Numbered from the stretch's first letter, positions 7,857 through 16,425 are shown. The stretch: 32,701 bases of DNA from CAZTAK01 sp964611585 (GCA_964611585.1 CAZTAK010000029.1:1-32701); one strand, 5' to 3'. Made by a program: numbers and translations. Notes: generated by a model not told the origin, from the letters alone.

Positions 7857-8945
7857 CTAGCGTCCGAGAAATTCCGCCAGCGCCGCGGCAACGGCGCGAT
7901 TATCCGCGGCGAGACCGATCGTAATGCGAAGACAATCCGGCAAGCCATACCCATTCATGCCGCGCACCAGAATCTCGCGTTCTTTGAGGAACGCACGGGC
8001 AGCGTCCGCACCGTGCCCGGGATCATCGAATCGCGCCAGCACGAAGTTGGCAACGCCCGGCACTACGTCGAGGCCCAGGTTCAAGAACTCCCGCGCCAGC
8101 CACGGCTGCCATTCGTCGTTGTGCGCGCGTGCCGCCTGATAAAACGCGCCGTCGGACAGCGCCGCCACGCCCGCCACCTGGGCCGGCGCGGACACGTTGA
8201 ACGGGCCCCGCACGCGGTTCAACAGATCGACGACCGCAGGCGGGCCATAAGCCCAACCGAGCCGTAACCCGGCAAGCCCGTATATCTTCGAGAACGTGCG
8301 CGTCATCACCACATTATCGTTGGCGTCGACCAGATCGATTCCGGGCGAATAGTCGTCGCGGCCGAGGTATTCGGCGTAGGCCGCATCGACCACCAGCACC
8401 ACGCCATCGCGCAGACGCGCGCGCAAAGTCCGCAATTCGTCCGCGGTCAGGTAGGTCCCGGTGGGGTTGTTCGGATTGGCAAGAAACAGAATGCGCGTGT
8501 TCGCGCTGACACACGCCAATATCGCCTCGACATCGGCGCAATAGCCGGACTCCGGCGCCGCCACCGGCGTCGCGCCCGCCGCCAACGCCGAAATCCGGTA
8601 CATCAGGAATCCGTACTGGCTGTAAAGGACCTCGTCACCCGGACCGGCGAAAATACGCACCAAGAGGGCAATCAACTCGTCCGACCCGGAGCCGCAGACA
8701 ATCCGCGCGGGGTCGAGTCCGAAGGTGCCGCCGATGGCCTCGCGCAAGTCGTGCGAGTCGCCGTCAGGATAACGGTTGGTCGCCGTCGCGTAGCCGCGAA
8801 TCGCCGCAATCGCCGCCGGGCTCGGGCCCAGCGGCGATTCGTTCGACGACAGCACGATCGGACGTTCGAATCCGGGCGCGCCCGAGTCGCCGCCGACATA
8901 GGGCGAGATGTCGAGGATGCCGGGACGCGGCTTGGGCAGGGTCAT
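7857..8945 (-). CDS. hisC: Histidinol-phosphate / aromatic aminotransferase
   Basis: PLP-dependent transaminase of the class I/II fold. LSSNESPLGPSP near the N-terminus is typical of HisC. ANPNNPTGT and DAAYAEY carry the Asn and Asp that hold the cofactor, and TRTFSKIYGLAGLRLGW has the PLP Lys (about K220). The 362-aa length is normal. Between chorismate mutase and tyrA it probably serves aromatic amino acids as well as, or instead of, histidine; a hisC–tyrC pair of this kind is known in Zymomonas. It follows the chorismate mutase by 42 bases. Confidence 0.9.
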   Translation of the reverse strand: MTLPKPRPGILDISPYVGGDSGAPGFERPIVLSSNESPLGPSPAAIAAIRGYATATNRYPDGDSHDLREAIGGTFGLDPARIVCGSGSDELIALLVRIFAGPGDEVLYSQYGFLMYRISALAAGATPVAAPESGYCADVEAILACVSANTRILFLANPNNPTGTYLTADELRTLRARLRDGVVLVVDAAYAEYLGRDDYSPGIDLVDANDNVVMTRTFSKIYGLAGLRLGWAYGPPAVVDLLNRVRGPFNVSAPAQVAGVAALSDGAFYQAARAHNDEWQPWLAREFLNLGLDVVPGVANFVLARFDDPGHGADAARAFLKEREILVRGMNGYGLPDCLRITIGLAADNRAVAAALAEFLGR

Positions 8946-8987
8946 GGAGGTGGTTTCCGGTTGCGATGCGACCTGCGCCGGAGCGGG

Positions 8988-9845
8988 TTAGCGCGGCACG
9001 ATCGGCCGGGCGTAACCGCCCACCCGAATCACTTGCGCGTTTTCGTCGTCGAGCTTTGTCGCGAGTTTGCCGAGACGCGGATCCGCCGCTGCGACCAGAC
9101 CGTTGACTTCGGCCAGGTACAGCCGCTCGGACGCCACTTCGGGCTCGACATAGTTGGCGACGCCACGCCCGTCGAAGCCCGCGTCCGCCAGCAACGAGTT
9201 GAGAGAAGCGCGGCTGATATGGTCGCTGGTCGATACCACCAGCAGGCTGAGGTCGTCGCTGCTCGGGTCGATGTCGTGGATGGCGACGGCCAACGCCTCG
9301 AGGTCCTCGAACCGCGCGCCGGGATTTTCGCAGAACGGCAGACGGGCGATCACCTGCGGGCGCGGCCCCACCGTGCGCGCAAGATGGCGCCACCATGGAT
9401 CCATATCGTCGTCCTGCGGCAGCGGCAACAGGCCGATCGCTGCCGTCCCCCCGGCGATCGCCCGCAGCACCAGCCCCGGCGACTTGTGCAGCGTCATCGG
9501 CGTCGCCGACCCGAAGTGATCGCGGGCAAGGTCCCAATAGCCGACCGATTTTTCCGGCGCGCAAACGGCAACGCTGAACGGACCTTGCTGGCGGCAAAAG
9601 GCGGCCATCAGTTCCCGCCACACCCGGACAAGAACCACCGCCGGCACCTGACCGGCATCGCCCGTCGCGGACAACCGCCGCAGGATGGACGCCTCGCGCC
9701 CCGGCCGGATGGCGAGACCGTCCCTCTTGGTGCCGGAGATTCTGTCGACAAGGGCCGAGCGCTCAGCCAGCAGCGCGCGCAGGTCGTCGTCAACACGGTC
9801 GATATCGCGGCGGAGGCCGTCGAGAGCCTGGCGATTCTCAGACAT
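8988..9845 (-). CDS. AroQ-type chorismate mutase with a long C-terminal domain
   Basis: Residues about 5-95 form the helical AroQ chorismate mutase domain (LDGLRRDIDRVDDDLRALLAERSALV, then IRPGREASILRRL). The remaining about 190 residues resemble the periplasmic-binding-like fold of prephenate dehydratase (APEKSVGYWDLARDHFG) and end with an ACT-like stretch (LLVVSTSDHISRASLNSLLADAG). I do not see a full set of dehydratase signature residues (the expected TRF is not evident), so it may be only a mutase with a regulatory or degenerate C-terminus. First gene of the chorismate mutase–hisC–tyrA set; divergent from metX. Confidence 0.8.
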   Translation of the reverse strand: MSENRQALDGLRRDIDRVDDDLRALLAERSALVDRISGTKRDGLAIRPGREASILRRLSATGDAGQVPAVVLVRVWRELMAAFCRQQGPFSVAVCAPEKSVGYWDLARDHFGSATPMTLHKSPGLVLRAIAGGTAAIGLLPLPQDDDMDPWWRHLARTVGPRPQVIARLPFCENPGARFEDLEALAVAIHDIDPSSDDLSLLVVSTSDHISRASLNSLLADAGFDGRGVANYVEPEVASERLYLAEVNGLVAAADPRLGKLATKLDDENAQVIRVGGYARPIVPR

Positions 9846-9921
9846 GGGTCAATTCAACGATGAGGGGCAGAAAAAGGACTGTAACCCATAGTCGCCGGAG
9901 CCGCCAAAAGCAAAGAAAACA

Positions 9922-9952
9922 TTGACAAATCCGGGCCTGGGCCCAACCTATC
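9922..9952 (+). promoter_or_regulatory. Candidate metX promoter
   Basis: A perfect -35 TTGACA (9922-9927) lies 67 bases before the metX ATG at 9994. The -10 is weak (CCTATC near 9947-9952, spacer about 19). A small inverted repeat TCGGA/TCCGA follows at 9951-9963 and could be a leader hairpin or operator. The TTG within this -35 also opens an artificial N-terminal extension of metX. Confidence 0.35.
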
Positions 9953-9993
9953 GGACCTTCCGACGCATCGTTTCAAGCAGGACCCGGCCACTC

Positions 9994-11169
9994 ATGACGG
10001 ACACCGCCATACCTGAATCCGGGGCCCTCGGTGCCGGCAGCTCGGCCCCGGTGCTGTCGATCGAATTTACCGATTCACCGCTGAAGCTCGATTGCGGACT
10101 GACGCTGGAACGCCACACACAGGCCTACGAAACCTACGGCCATCTAAACGCCGACCGGTCGAATGCGATCCTGGTGTGTCATGCCCTGACCGGCGATCAA
10201 TTCATCGCCGGCACCCACCCGGTGACCGGAAAGCCCGGCTGGTGGCACGCCCTTGTCGGTCCGGGCAAACCGCTCGACACCAACAAGTACTTCGTGTTGT
10301 GCGTCAACGTTCTGGGCGGTTGCATGGGAACCAGCGGACCCAAAGAGATCAATCCCGCCACCGGCGAGCCGTGGGGATTGGATTTTCCCGTCATTACCGT
10401 GGCCGACATGGTGCGCGCCCAAGCGCGGGTCCTCGATCACCTCGGGATCGAGCAGCTGTTTTGCGTCACCGGCGGGTCGATGGGCGGCATGCAGGTCTTG
10501 CAATGGGCGGCCTCGTATCCGGAACGGGTGTTTGCGGCGGTGCCGATCGCAACTTCGGCCCGGCACTCGGCGCAGAACATTGCGTTTGACGAAGTCGGCC
10601 GGCAGGCGATCATGGCCGACCCTGCGTGGAAGGACGGCAATTACCTCGCGCACGGCACCAACCCGCACGCAGGGCTGGCGGTCGCACGCATGGCGGCGCA
10701 CATCACCTATCTTTCGGAACCGGCGCTGCGGCGCAAGTTCGGCCGCAAATTGCAGGACCGCGACCACCTCACCTACGGTTTCGAAGCCGACTTCCAGGTT
10801 GAGAGCTATCTGCGCCACCAGGGCAGCACGTTCGTCGATCGCTTCGATGCCAATTCATACCTGTATATTACGCGCGCCATGGACTACTTCGATCTCGCCG
10901 CCGAACATGGCGGACCGCTGGGCAACGCCTTCAGGAAGACGCCTGTGCGTTTTTGCGTCATTTCGTTTTCCAGCGACTGGCTGTTCCCGACCGAGGACAG
11001 CCGCGAAATCGTTCGTGCGCTCAACGCCGAGGCTGCGAACGTAAGTTTCGTCGAAGTCGAAAGCGACAAGGGGCACGATGCGTTCCTTCTGGATGAACCG
11101 GAATTCCACAAGACCTTTGTTGGATTCCTGAACGGCGCCAGCGAAAAGCGGGGTCTCGCCCGGCCGTGA
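9994..11169 (+). CDS. metX: Homoserine O-acetyltransferase
   Basis: Acylates homoserine with acetyl-CoA (some MetX-type enzymes use succinyl-CoA) for methionine synthesis. Alpha/beta-hydrolase fold: LVCHALTGD, NVLGGCMGTSGP, the nucleophile elbow GGSMGGMQ with Ser at about residue 162, SSDWLFPTEDSREI with the catalytic Asp region, and EVESDKGHDAFLLD with the catalytic His. The ATG at 9994 is chosen over the upstream TTG because that TTG lies in a -35 box and an AGGA lies about 12 bases before the ATG. About 391 aa, normal for MetX. Its stop overlaps the metW start by four bases, so the two are translationally coupled. Confidence 0.93.
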   Translation: MTDTAIPESGALGAGSSAPVLSIEFTDSPLKLDCGLTLERHTQAYETYGHLNADRSNAILVCHALTGDQFIAGTHPVTGKPGWWHALVGPGKPLDTNKYFVLCVNVLGGCMGTSGPKEINPATGEPWGLDFPVITVADMVRAQARVLDHLGIEQLFCVTGGSMGGMQVLQWAASYPERVFAAVPIATSARHSAQNIAFDEVGRQAIMADPAWKDGNYLAHGTNPHAGLAVARMAAHITYLSEPALRRKFGRKLQDRDHLTYGFEADFQVESYLRHQGSTFVDRFDANSYLYITRAMDYFDLAAEHGGPLGNAFRKTPVRFCVISFSSDWLFPTEDSREIVRALNAEAANVSFVEVESDKGHDAFLLDEPEFHKTFVGFLNGASEKRGLARP

Positions 11170-11810
11170 GCGAATTCGACAATTCCCGGGTCCGGCGCCG
11201 CGACAGCGCAATCCGCGACGACCTCCTGGTCATCGCCAACCTGATCGAGAGCGGCAGCCGGGTCCTCGACATCGGTTGCGGCGACGGCGCCCTGCTGGAT
11301 TATCTGGCGCGCCACAGTGACGTGGACGCGCGCGGCCTCGAGGTCTCGCAGGAACGGGTCAAGGCCTGCGTCAGCCGCGGTTTGTCGGTGATCCAGGGCA
11401 ACGCCGATATCGACCTGCGGCATTACCCGGACCAGGCGTTCGACTATGTCGTGCTCAGCCTCACCTTGCAGGCGACCCTCCGGCCGCGCGAGGTCATCGC
11501 CGAAATGGTGCGGATCGGGCAGCGCGCCATCGTTTCGTTCCCGAATTTCGGCTATTGGCGCGTGCGCTGGGATTTGCTGCGCCATGGCCGCATGCCGGTA
11601 ACGGAGACCTTGCGCGATTCGTGGTACGAGACCCCCAACATCCACCTGTGCACGATTAGGGACTTTGTGCTGATGTGCCGCGACCTCGGCCTTACCATCG
11701 AGCGGCGTCTTTACCTGTCCCACGACGGAACGCCGCAGCGATTTCAGGGCACGGGCCGCTGGGCCAACCTGTTCGGCGAACAGGGTCTCTTTACTTTGCG
11801 CCGCGACTAG
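11166..11810 (+). CDS. metW: Methionine biosynthesis protein MetW
   Basis: Methyltransferase-fold protein that in proteobacteria works with MetX in homoserine acylation. It has VLDIGCGDGALLDYL (SAM-binding motif I) and the MetW-specific SFPNFGYWRVRWDLLRHGRMP and WYETPNIHLCTIRDF segments. It starts at GTG inside GTGA, which overlaps the metX stop. The 214-aa length is typical. The 27 bases after it contain the palindrome CGCCGCGCGGCG, which may end transcription before the convergent methyltransferase gene. Confidence 0.92.
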   Translation: MSEFDNSRVRRRDSAIRDDLLVIANLIESGSRVLDIGCGDGALLDYLARHSDVDARGLEVSQERVKACVSRGLSVIQGNADIDLRHYPDQAFDYVVLSLTLQATLRPREVIAEMVRIGQRAIVSFPNFGYWRVRWDLLRHGRMPVTETLRDSWYETPNIHLCTIRDFVLMCRDLGLTIERRLYLSHDGTPQRFQGTGRWANLFGEQGLFTLRRD

Positions 11811-11837
11811 TTTCTGCGCCGCGCGGCGGCGGATCCT

Positions 11838-12629
11838 TCAGCCGGCGACGCGCCGCGGAGCGGCGGACACCGGATCGGATCGCAGGACTCCCTCACGCGA
11901 GGCGATGCGAAGCGGGAACGCGGGCCGCGGCGGGCGCGTGACCGCCGCCGGCACATCGTGCACCCGCGGCACGGCATAGACCTGTTTGCCGGCCTCGATC
12001 AGCAGTGCGCCCGCGAAGGCGGTTGTGTTGAATCGCCGGCCCAATCCTTCGATGGTACCGGCGGCCCGCAATATCAGCCGCCGCCGGCTGGGCGGAAAAT
12101 AGAGCGCCGCCTGGGTCTGAATCGGCAGGAACAGCGTTTCGCGCAACAGGCTGTCGAGTTGGCGCGCGCTGTAGGGGTGGCCGGCGCCGAAAGGCGATCG
12201 TTCGAACCGTGCCCAGATGCCGCGCCGGTTCGGAACGACGATCAGAATCCGGCCCTCAGGCGCCAGCACGCGCCAGAGTTCGCGCAGGAACGGGCGCGCC
12301 TGGCCTTCATGTTCAAGACCGTGGACAACCAGAATCCGGTCCATCATCGCGTCCGGCAACGGCAGTTCGGTGCCTTCGATCAGGGCGACGCGATTGGGAT
12401 GGAACAGCGGCCACCGATGCACCCCCTGACGGGCGGACATGAAGGCGACGGCGCGTTCGGCACGCTCGGAAAACGGTATCAGGTAGGGCGCAGCATAGCC
12501 GACGCCCAGTACGCGCTGGTCGCGCACGTCCGGCCACATCGCGCGGAGGCGCCCGCGCAGGGCGCGCGTTACCAGGTGGCCCAGCGGTCCCTCGTAAAAG
12601 GCCTTGAGATCGACAACGTCGGGCTGCAT
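11838..12629 (-). CDS. Class I SAM-dependent methyltransferase
   Basis: Substrate unknown. The 263-aa protein has a short N-terminal helix (DLKAFYEGPLGHLVTRAL), a motif I with reduced glycine content (VLGVGYAAPYL in place of a GxGxG loop), LPLPDAMMDRILVVHGLEHE as motif II, and LRELWRVLAPEGRILIVVPNRRGIWARFE, all in the usual order. The C-terminal 50 residues are basic and Pro-rich without a recognisable domain. Similar proteins are common in alphaproteobacteria. It is convergent with metW and divergent from the GST gene; nothing else links it to methionine synthesis. Confidence 0.8.
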   Translation of the reverse strand: MQPDVVDLKAFYEGPLGHLVTRALRGRLRAMWPDVRDQRVLGVGYAAPYLIPFSERAERAVAFMSARQGVHRWPLFHPNRVALIEGTELPLPDAMMDRILVVHGLEHEGQARPFLRELWRVLAPEGRILIVVPNRRGIWARFERSPFGAGHPYSARQLDSLLRETLFLPIQTQAALYFPPSRRRLILRAAGTIEGLGRRFNTTAFAGALLIEAGKQVYAVPRVHDVPAAVTRPPRPAFPLRIASREGVLRSDPVSAAPRRVAG

Positions 12630-12735
12630 GGCGGGAATCTAGCACGAACTGCCGCAATCCGGCGCCAGCGCCGTTTGCCGCCCGGCGCGCGCCGATGCTA
12701 CCCTCGCCGGCCTTTTTCGCAACCTGCCGGCTATC

Positions 12736-13365
12736 ATGAAACTCCGCTACACCCCGATCGAAGGCTACGTTTCGACCGCCGAGGCGGTCGTCAATTACAC
12801 CGGACTCGGCGCCCGCATCGAGCCGGTCGCCACCAATCCGTTCGACACCGATTCAGGACTGCCCGAACTCAACCCGCTCAGCACCGTTCCGACCCTGGTG
12901 ACAGATGAAGGCGAGGTGCTGTTCGGCGGGCCGGTGATTTACGAGTATCTCGATTCCCTTCATGACCGGCCGAAGCTCTTTCCACCGCCCGGCCCGCGGC
13001 TGTGGACGGTTCGGCGGCAGGCGTGGCAGGCGGATGCAATCTTCGATCTGTTCGTGCGGCTGATCCTGGAATCGTGGGAGCCGGAAGAAGCGCGCCGCCC
13101 GGCCTTTGTCGAGCGTCAGTGGAACAAGATCGTCCGGGCGCTGGATGTGTTCGAGTCCGAAGCCGGGGAATTCGGCGATCTCGATATCGGGCAGGTCCGG
13201 CTGGTGGGGGCGCTCGCTTTTATCGGTTCGCGTATGAAAGAATTGGCGGAAATGCTGCCCGGCCTCGACCCGGCGTTCGACTGGCGTTCGGGACGTTCAA
13301 ATCTGTCGGCCTGGTACGACCGCACCGCCGCCGATCCGATCTTCAATACCAGTATCGCCAGCTAG
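12736..13365 (+). CDS. Glutathione S-transferase family protein
   Basis: Conjugates glutathione to electrophiles or has a related thiol role. The N-terminal thioredoxin-like domain contains NPLSTVPTLVTDEGEVLFGGPVIYEYLD, with the cis-Pro (VP) and the glutathione gamma-Glu-binding region; the all-helical C-terminal domain follows. The usual N-terminal Ser/Cys catalytic position is not clear: the region reads YTPIEGYVSTAEAVV, so Ser at about residue 13 is a guess. 209 aa is normal. Its 3' end and flank are copied in decayed form at 16596-16663. The stop lies inside dispersed repeat copy B. Confidence 0.88.
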   Translation: MKLRYTPIEGYVSTAEAVVNYTGLGARIEPVATNPFDTDSGLPELNPLSTVPTLVTDEGEVLFGGPVIYEYLDSLHDRPKLFPPPGPRLWTVRRQAWQADAIFDLFVRLILESWEPEEARRPAFVERQWNKIVRALDVFESEAGEFGDLDIGQVRLVGALAFIGSRMKELAEMLPGLDPAFDWRSGRSNLSAWYDRTAADPIFNTSIAS

Positions 13366-13447
13366 GGCGATTCCAGTTCGTCTGGATTCGGCGGGGCCGC
13401 CAGGCGGTCCGCCGTTTGTGCGGCGCGCCCGCGCAGGCATGGACGGT
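13358..13447 (+). repeat. Dispersed repeat copy B
   Basis: Matches the reverse complement of 1-92 at roughly 88% by eye. It begins within the last codons and stop of the GST gene and runs into the gap before the thiolase. The hairpin CGCCGT-TTGT-GCGGCG is kept through a G-T wobble. Confidence 0.65.
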
Positions 13448-13485
13448 CTTGTCCGGCGCCGTGAGCGTCAATAAAAGCTAGATCA

Positions 13486-13504
13486 GTTCCGATCGAAGCG
13501 GAAC
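13486..13504. terminator. Palindrome between convergent GST and thiolase genes
   Basis: GTTCCG (13486-13491) and CGGAAC (13499-13504) form a 6-base stem around ATCGAAG. The motif with its flanks (GATCAG before, CGCTCC after) resembles a palindromic element seen repeatedly in alphaproteobacterial intergenic regions. A terminator role for both genes is inferred from position. Confidence 0.4.
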
Positions 13505-13541
13505 CGCTCCGAGCCCCGGGGCGCCGGGTGCAACGCGTGGC

Positions 13542-14717
13542 TCAGGCGCGTTCGACGCCGACTGCGATGCCCATGCCGCCGCCGATGCAGAGCGTCGCCA
13601 GACCCTTGGCGGCGCCGCGCCGCTGCATCTCATACAACAGCGTCACCAATATGCGCGTCCCCGAGGCGCCGATCGGATGGCCGATGGCGATGGCGCCGCC
13701 GTTGACATTCACTTTGTCCCCGTCCCAGCCGAGCTCTTTATTGACGGCGCATGCCTGAGCGGCAAAAGCCTCGTTGGCCTCGATCAGGTCGAGGTCGTCC
13801 ACCGTCCAGCCGGCACGTTCGAGCGCGAGGCGGCTGGCCGGGATCGGCCCCGACCCCATTACCGCCGGATCGACCCCGGCCTGCGCCCAGGACGCAATCC
13901 GCGCCAGCGGTTCGATACCGCGGTCCCGGGCCGTCGCCTCGGACATCAGCACCAGCGCCGCCGCGCCGTCGTTGATGCCGGAGGCATTGCCCGCCGTAAC
14001 CGTACCGTCGGCCTCGAAGGCGGGCCGCAGTTTGGCAAGCTATGCTGCATCGGCGTCGTCGCGGATGTATTCGTCGCGCTCGACGACGGTGTCGCCTTTT
14101 CTTGCCGGCACCGTGACGGCCACGATCTCGTCGTCAAAACGCCCGCTGGCGCGCGCGGCCGACGCCTTTTGCTGGGAGGCGAGAGCAAACGCATTTTGCT
14201 CGTCGCGCGAAACCTGCCATTGGCGGGCGACGTTTTCGGCGGTACTGCCCATGTGATAGCCGTTGAAGACGTCCCACAGGCCGTCCCGGATCATGGTGTC
14301 GATCAGGCCGGCATCGCCGAACTTCTTCCCGGCGCGCAATTGGATCGCGTGCGGCGACTGGCTCATGCTTTCCTGGCCGCCGGCGACGACGATAGCGGCA
14401 TCGCCGGCCTGCAGCGCCTGAACACCGAGCACCACCGAACGCAGGCCCGATCCGCACACCTGATTGACGCCCCAGGCCGGCACTTCGTGCGGGATGCCGG
14501 CGGCCATCGCCACCTGACGCGCCGGGTTCATGCCGGCGGCGCTACTCAGAACCTGCCCGAGAATGACTTCGGACACGTCTTCCGGCGCAACGCGTGCGCG
14601 TTCGAACGCCGCCGCGACCGCCACTTTCCCGAGTTCGGACGCAGCCAGGGACGCAAAGGAACCGAGAAAAGAGCCGACCGGGGTGCGCGCCGCGGCGGCG
14701 ATAATGATATCGGTCAC
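13542..14717 (-). pseudogene. phaA: Acetyl-CoA acetyltransferase (PhaA-type thiolase) with in-frame amber codon
   Basis: Condenses two acetyl-CoA to acetoacetyl-CoA, the first step of polyhydroxybutyrate synthesis. Start is GTG at 14717, preceded by AAGGTG. The N-terminal part has NQVCGSGLRSV with the acyl-accepting Cys (C88). The C-terminal part has EANEAFAAQ, GGAIAIGHPIGASGTR with the catalytic His, and CIGGGMGIA with the second Cys. A TAG at 14042-14040 (codon 226) interrupts the reading frame between DDADAA and LAKLRPAFEADGTVTAGNASGINDGAA, which is continuous family sequence in the same frame. Without it the protein would be 391 aa, the usual length. Divergent from phaR, as expected for PHB genes. 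Either a recent nonsense mutation or a base-call error; neither half has all three catalytic residues. Confidence 0.85.
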
Positions 14718-14861
14718 GAAAACACCTTGGATTGAGGGACGCGAATTGACCGGCCGATCACGCCGGCCGCAGGGCGGCGAGTATAGCACCCGGCGCGTTT
14801 CCCTTGCGCCAACCGTCAAAAGGGGTCGAGAATACAAACTCGAAGTCAAGCGAGCAGGGAT

Positions 14862-15470
14862 TTGACCAACAAGGCCGGCCCGGACGAGCCCATCGTCATC
14901 AAGAAGTACGCGAACCGGCGGCTCTACAACACCGCGACCAGCAGCTACGTCACTCTCGACACCCTGTGCGAGATGGTGAAGAACAATGACGTATTCGTTG
15001 TGCGCGACGCACGTACGAGCGAGGACATCACCCGCTCGGTGCTGACCCAGATAATCGTCGAGCAGGAAGCCAAAGGGCAGAACCTGCTGCCAATCAATTT
15101 TCTGCGGCAACTGATCGGCTATTACGGCCACAATCTCGGGTCGCTGCTGCCTCAATACCTTGAAGCCAGCATGGAAACGTTTTCCCATAACCAGGAAGAA
15201 CTAAACCGCCAGCTCGCCAAGGCGTTCGACGGGGTGATGCCGGCCGACAAGGTCTCGGAGATGGGACGGCAGAACGTCGCCATGTTCGAAAAAGCGATGA
15301 GCCTGTTCAATCCGTTTGCCGGCGGCGCGGCCGCTCCTGCGCAGGGCGAGGACACCGGCAACGGCCGGAACGGCCCCCCGCCCTCGCGCAACGACGAGGT
15401 CGCCGACCTCAAGCGCGAACTCGACGAGGTGCGCCGCCGCCTCGACGATCTCGCCGCCGAAAAAAACTGA
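14862..15470 (+). CDS. phaR: Polyhydroxyalkanoate synthesis repressor
   Basis: Binds DNA and PHB granules and represses phasin and PHB genes. The N-terminal domain has IVIKKYANRRLYNTATSSYVTLD and EDITRSVLTQIIVEQE, the signature of PHB/PHA accumulation regulators. A middle helical part follows (LRQLIGYYGHNLGSLLPQYLEASMETF), then a linker rich in Gly, Pro and Asn, and a C-terminal coiled coil (DEVADLKRELDEVRRRLDDLAAEKN). No ATG fits: TTG at 14862 is the earliest plausible start, with AGGGA almost touching it, so translation may be weak or the true start may differ by a few codons. About 202 aa. Divergent from the thiolase gene, 144 bases away. Confidence 0.92.
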   Translation: MTNKAGPDEPIVIKKYANRRLYNTATSSYVTLDTLCEMVKNNDVFVVRDARTSEDITRSVLTQIIVEQEAKGQNLLPINFLRQLIGYYGHNLGSLLPQYLEASMETFSHNQEELNRQLAKAFDGVMPADKVSEMGRQNVAMFEKAMSLFNPFAGGAAAPAQGEDTGNGRNGPPPSRNDEVADLKRELDEVRRRLDDLAAEKN

Positions 15471-15559
15471 GCGCAGCGTCCCGGGCCGCGCACCGGTTTT
15501 CGCGCCCGGCCGCGGGCAATTTCACCGGCGCAGGCCCGTATCCGCCGCACGTTTCGCGC

Positions 15560-15780
15560 TGGTTCCGCCGGGCTCCCCTACCGGCTCCCGAATCCACCGG
15601 GATGTCCTACCTGCCCGCCGATTCCGCCGAGGTCCGCTGCCGCGGTCCGATTCCACCGCTGAACGCCGCCGGGACGCCCTATCTGCCCGATTCCGCCGGG
15701 GTCCCCGTCGCTTCCGGAATCCACGGCTGAATGCCGCCCAGATGTCCTATCTGCCCGCCGCCGTGTTCCGCAGCTGATTC
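15560..15780. repeat. Three degenerate tandem units of about 70 bp
   Basis: The core RTGTCCTAYCTGCCC-type sequence recurs near 15602, 15674 and 15741, about 67-73 bases apart. Units 2 and 3 share a longer lead (CCACCGCTGAACGCCGCC and CCACGGCTGAATGCCGCCC). The rest of 15471-15957 shows no gene. In translation the units read LNAAGTPYLPDSAG and LNAAQMSYLPAAV, in different frames, so they may be relics of a repetitive coding region. Confidence 0.45.
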
Positions 15781-15876
15781 CTGCCGAAATCCGCCTGATT
15801 TGCGCTGTTTACCGCTGGACTCCGGCCGGCCACCACTTCCGGCCGAACGCACCCCGCGGCCAAACAGTCGTGCGCG

Positions 15877-15891
15877 TTAACGACTCGGTAA
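15877..15891 (+). promoter_or_regulatory. CtrA-like half-matched box
   Basis: TTAA (15877-15880), a 7-base spacer and GTAA (15888-15891) match seven of eight fixed bases of the TTAA-N7-TTAA site bound by the alphaproteobacterial cell-cycle regulator CtrA. An AT-rich stretch with TAAAAT (15912-15917) follows before the gene at 15958. Such sites occur by chance often enough that this is only suggestive. Confidence 0.25.
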
Positions 15892-15957
15892 GGATTTAGC
15901 GAGAAAAAAGATAAAATTTGATACAAATATTAGGGAAAAGGTCCCAGGCCGCAATTT

Positions 15958-16425
15958 ATGGCCCTCGACGCCGTCACAGCCTACCTTCCGCCGCCGCCCT
16001 CCCAGACGCAGGCCGGGCCGATGCTGGCTGCCGGAATCAGCTTCGATACCCTCGACCGGCAAGCGCGCGGCGCGATCCATTTCCGGTCGCTCGGAGAACC
16101 CGAGCCGATCGAGCCGCGGCTGCGGCGGCGCGGGTCCGCCGGGCGCGGCACCGCGGAGTTGGACAATCCCGCCAACGACCGGCGCGATGGCGGCACGGGC
16201 CGAAGCCGGCGCCGCGAATTCGGTCTCCACTTCGGCATCAATCCATTCCCCGAGCGGGTCCTTCACTCCAGCGCCTTCGTCGCCCAGTTGATCGCCCAGC
16301 AGTTCTCACCGGGCGCCGGGCTGCCGCAGTTGTCGAGCGAAGAGGGGGCCTCCGCCTACGGCCTGGCCACAGCACGGACCGAATCCTTTTTCGGTCAGTT
16401 CCAGCCGGTGGAGTTCGCCGCCTGA
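15958..16425 (+). CDS. Small hypothetical protein
   Basis: Family not recognised with confidence. The 155-aa product has a Pro-rich start (AYLPPPPSQTQAGP), a basic Arg/Gly-rich middle, and a tidy C-terminal part (FVAQLIAQQFSPGAGL, ASAYGLATARTESFFGQFQPVEFAA) like short tails of unknown alphaproteobacterial proteins. No signal peptide or membrane segment is seen. Support for this strand comes from the AT-rich upstream region and from a strong terminator at 16559-16585 in the same direction. An opposing minus-strand ORF over 15877-16266 is probably its shadow. Confidence 0.55.
   Translation: MALDAVTAYLPPPPSQTQAGPMLAAGISFDTLDRQARGAIHFRSLGEPEPIEPRLRRRGSAGRGTAELDNPANDRRDGGTGRSRRREFGLHFGINPFPERVLHSSAFVAQLIAQQFSPGAGLPQLSSEEGASAYGLATARTESFFGQFQPVEFAA

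Noticed and set aside
8751..9863. A 370-codon plus-strand frame opposite hisC and chorismate mutase
   Set aside because: Composition is Arg/His-rich without motifs; the minus strand has two well-supported enzymes there.
9846..9993. SAM riboswitch before metX
   Set aside because: SAM-II elements precede metX/metA in some alphaproteobacteria, but I could not find the conserved pseudoknot sequence here; only short inverted repeats are present.
15560..15780. CRISPR array
   Set aside because: The units are about 70 bases, degenerate, without constant repeats and variable spacers, and no cas genes are nearby.
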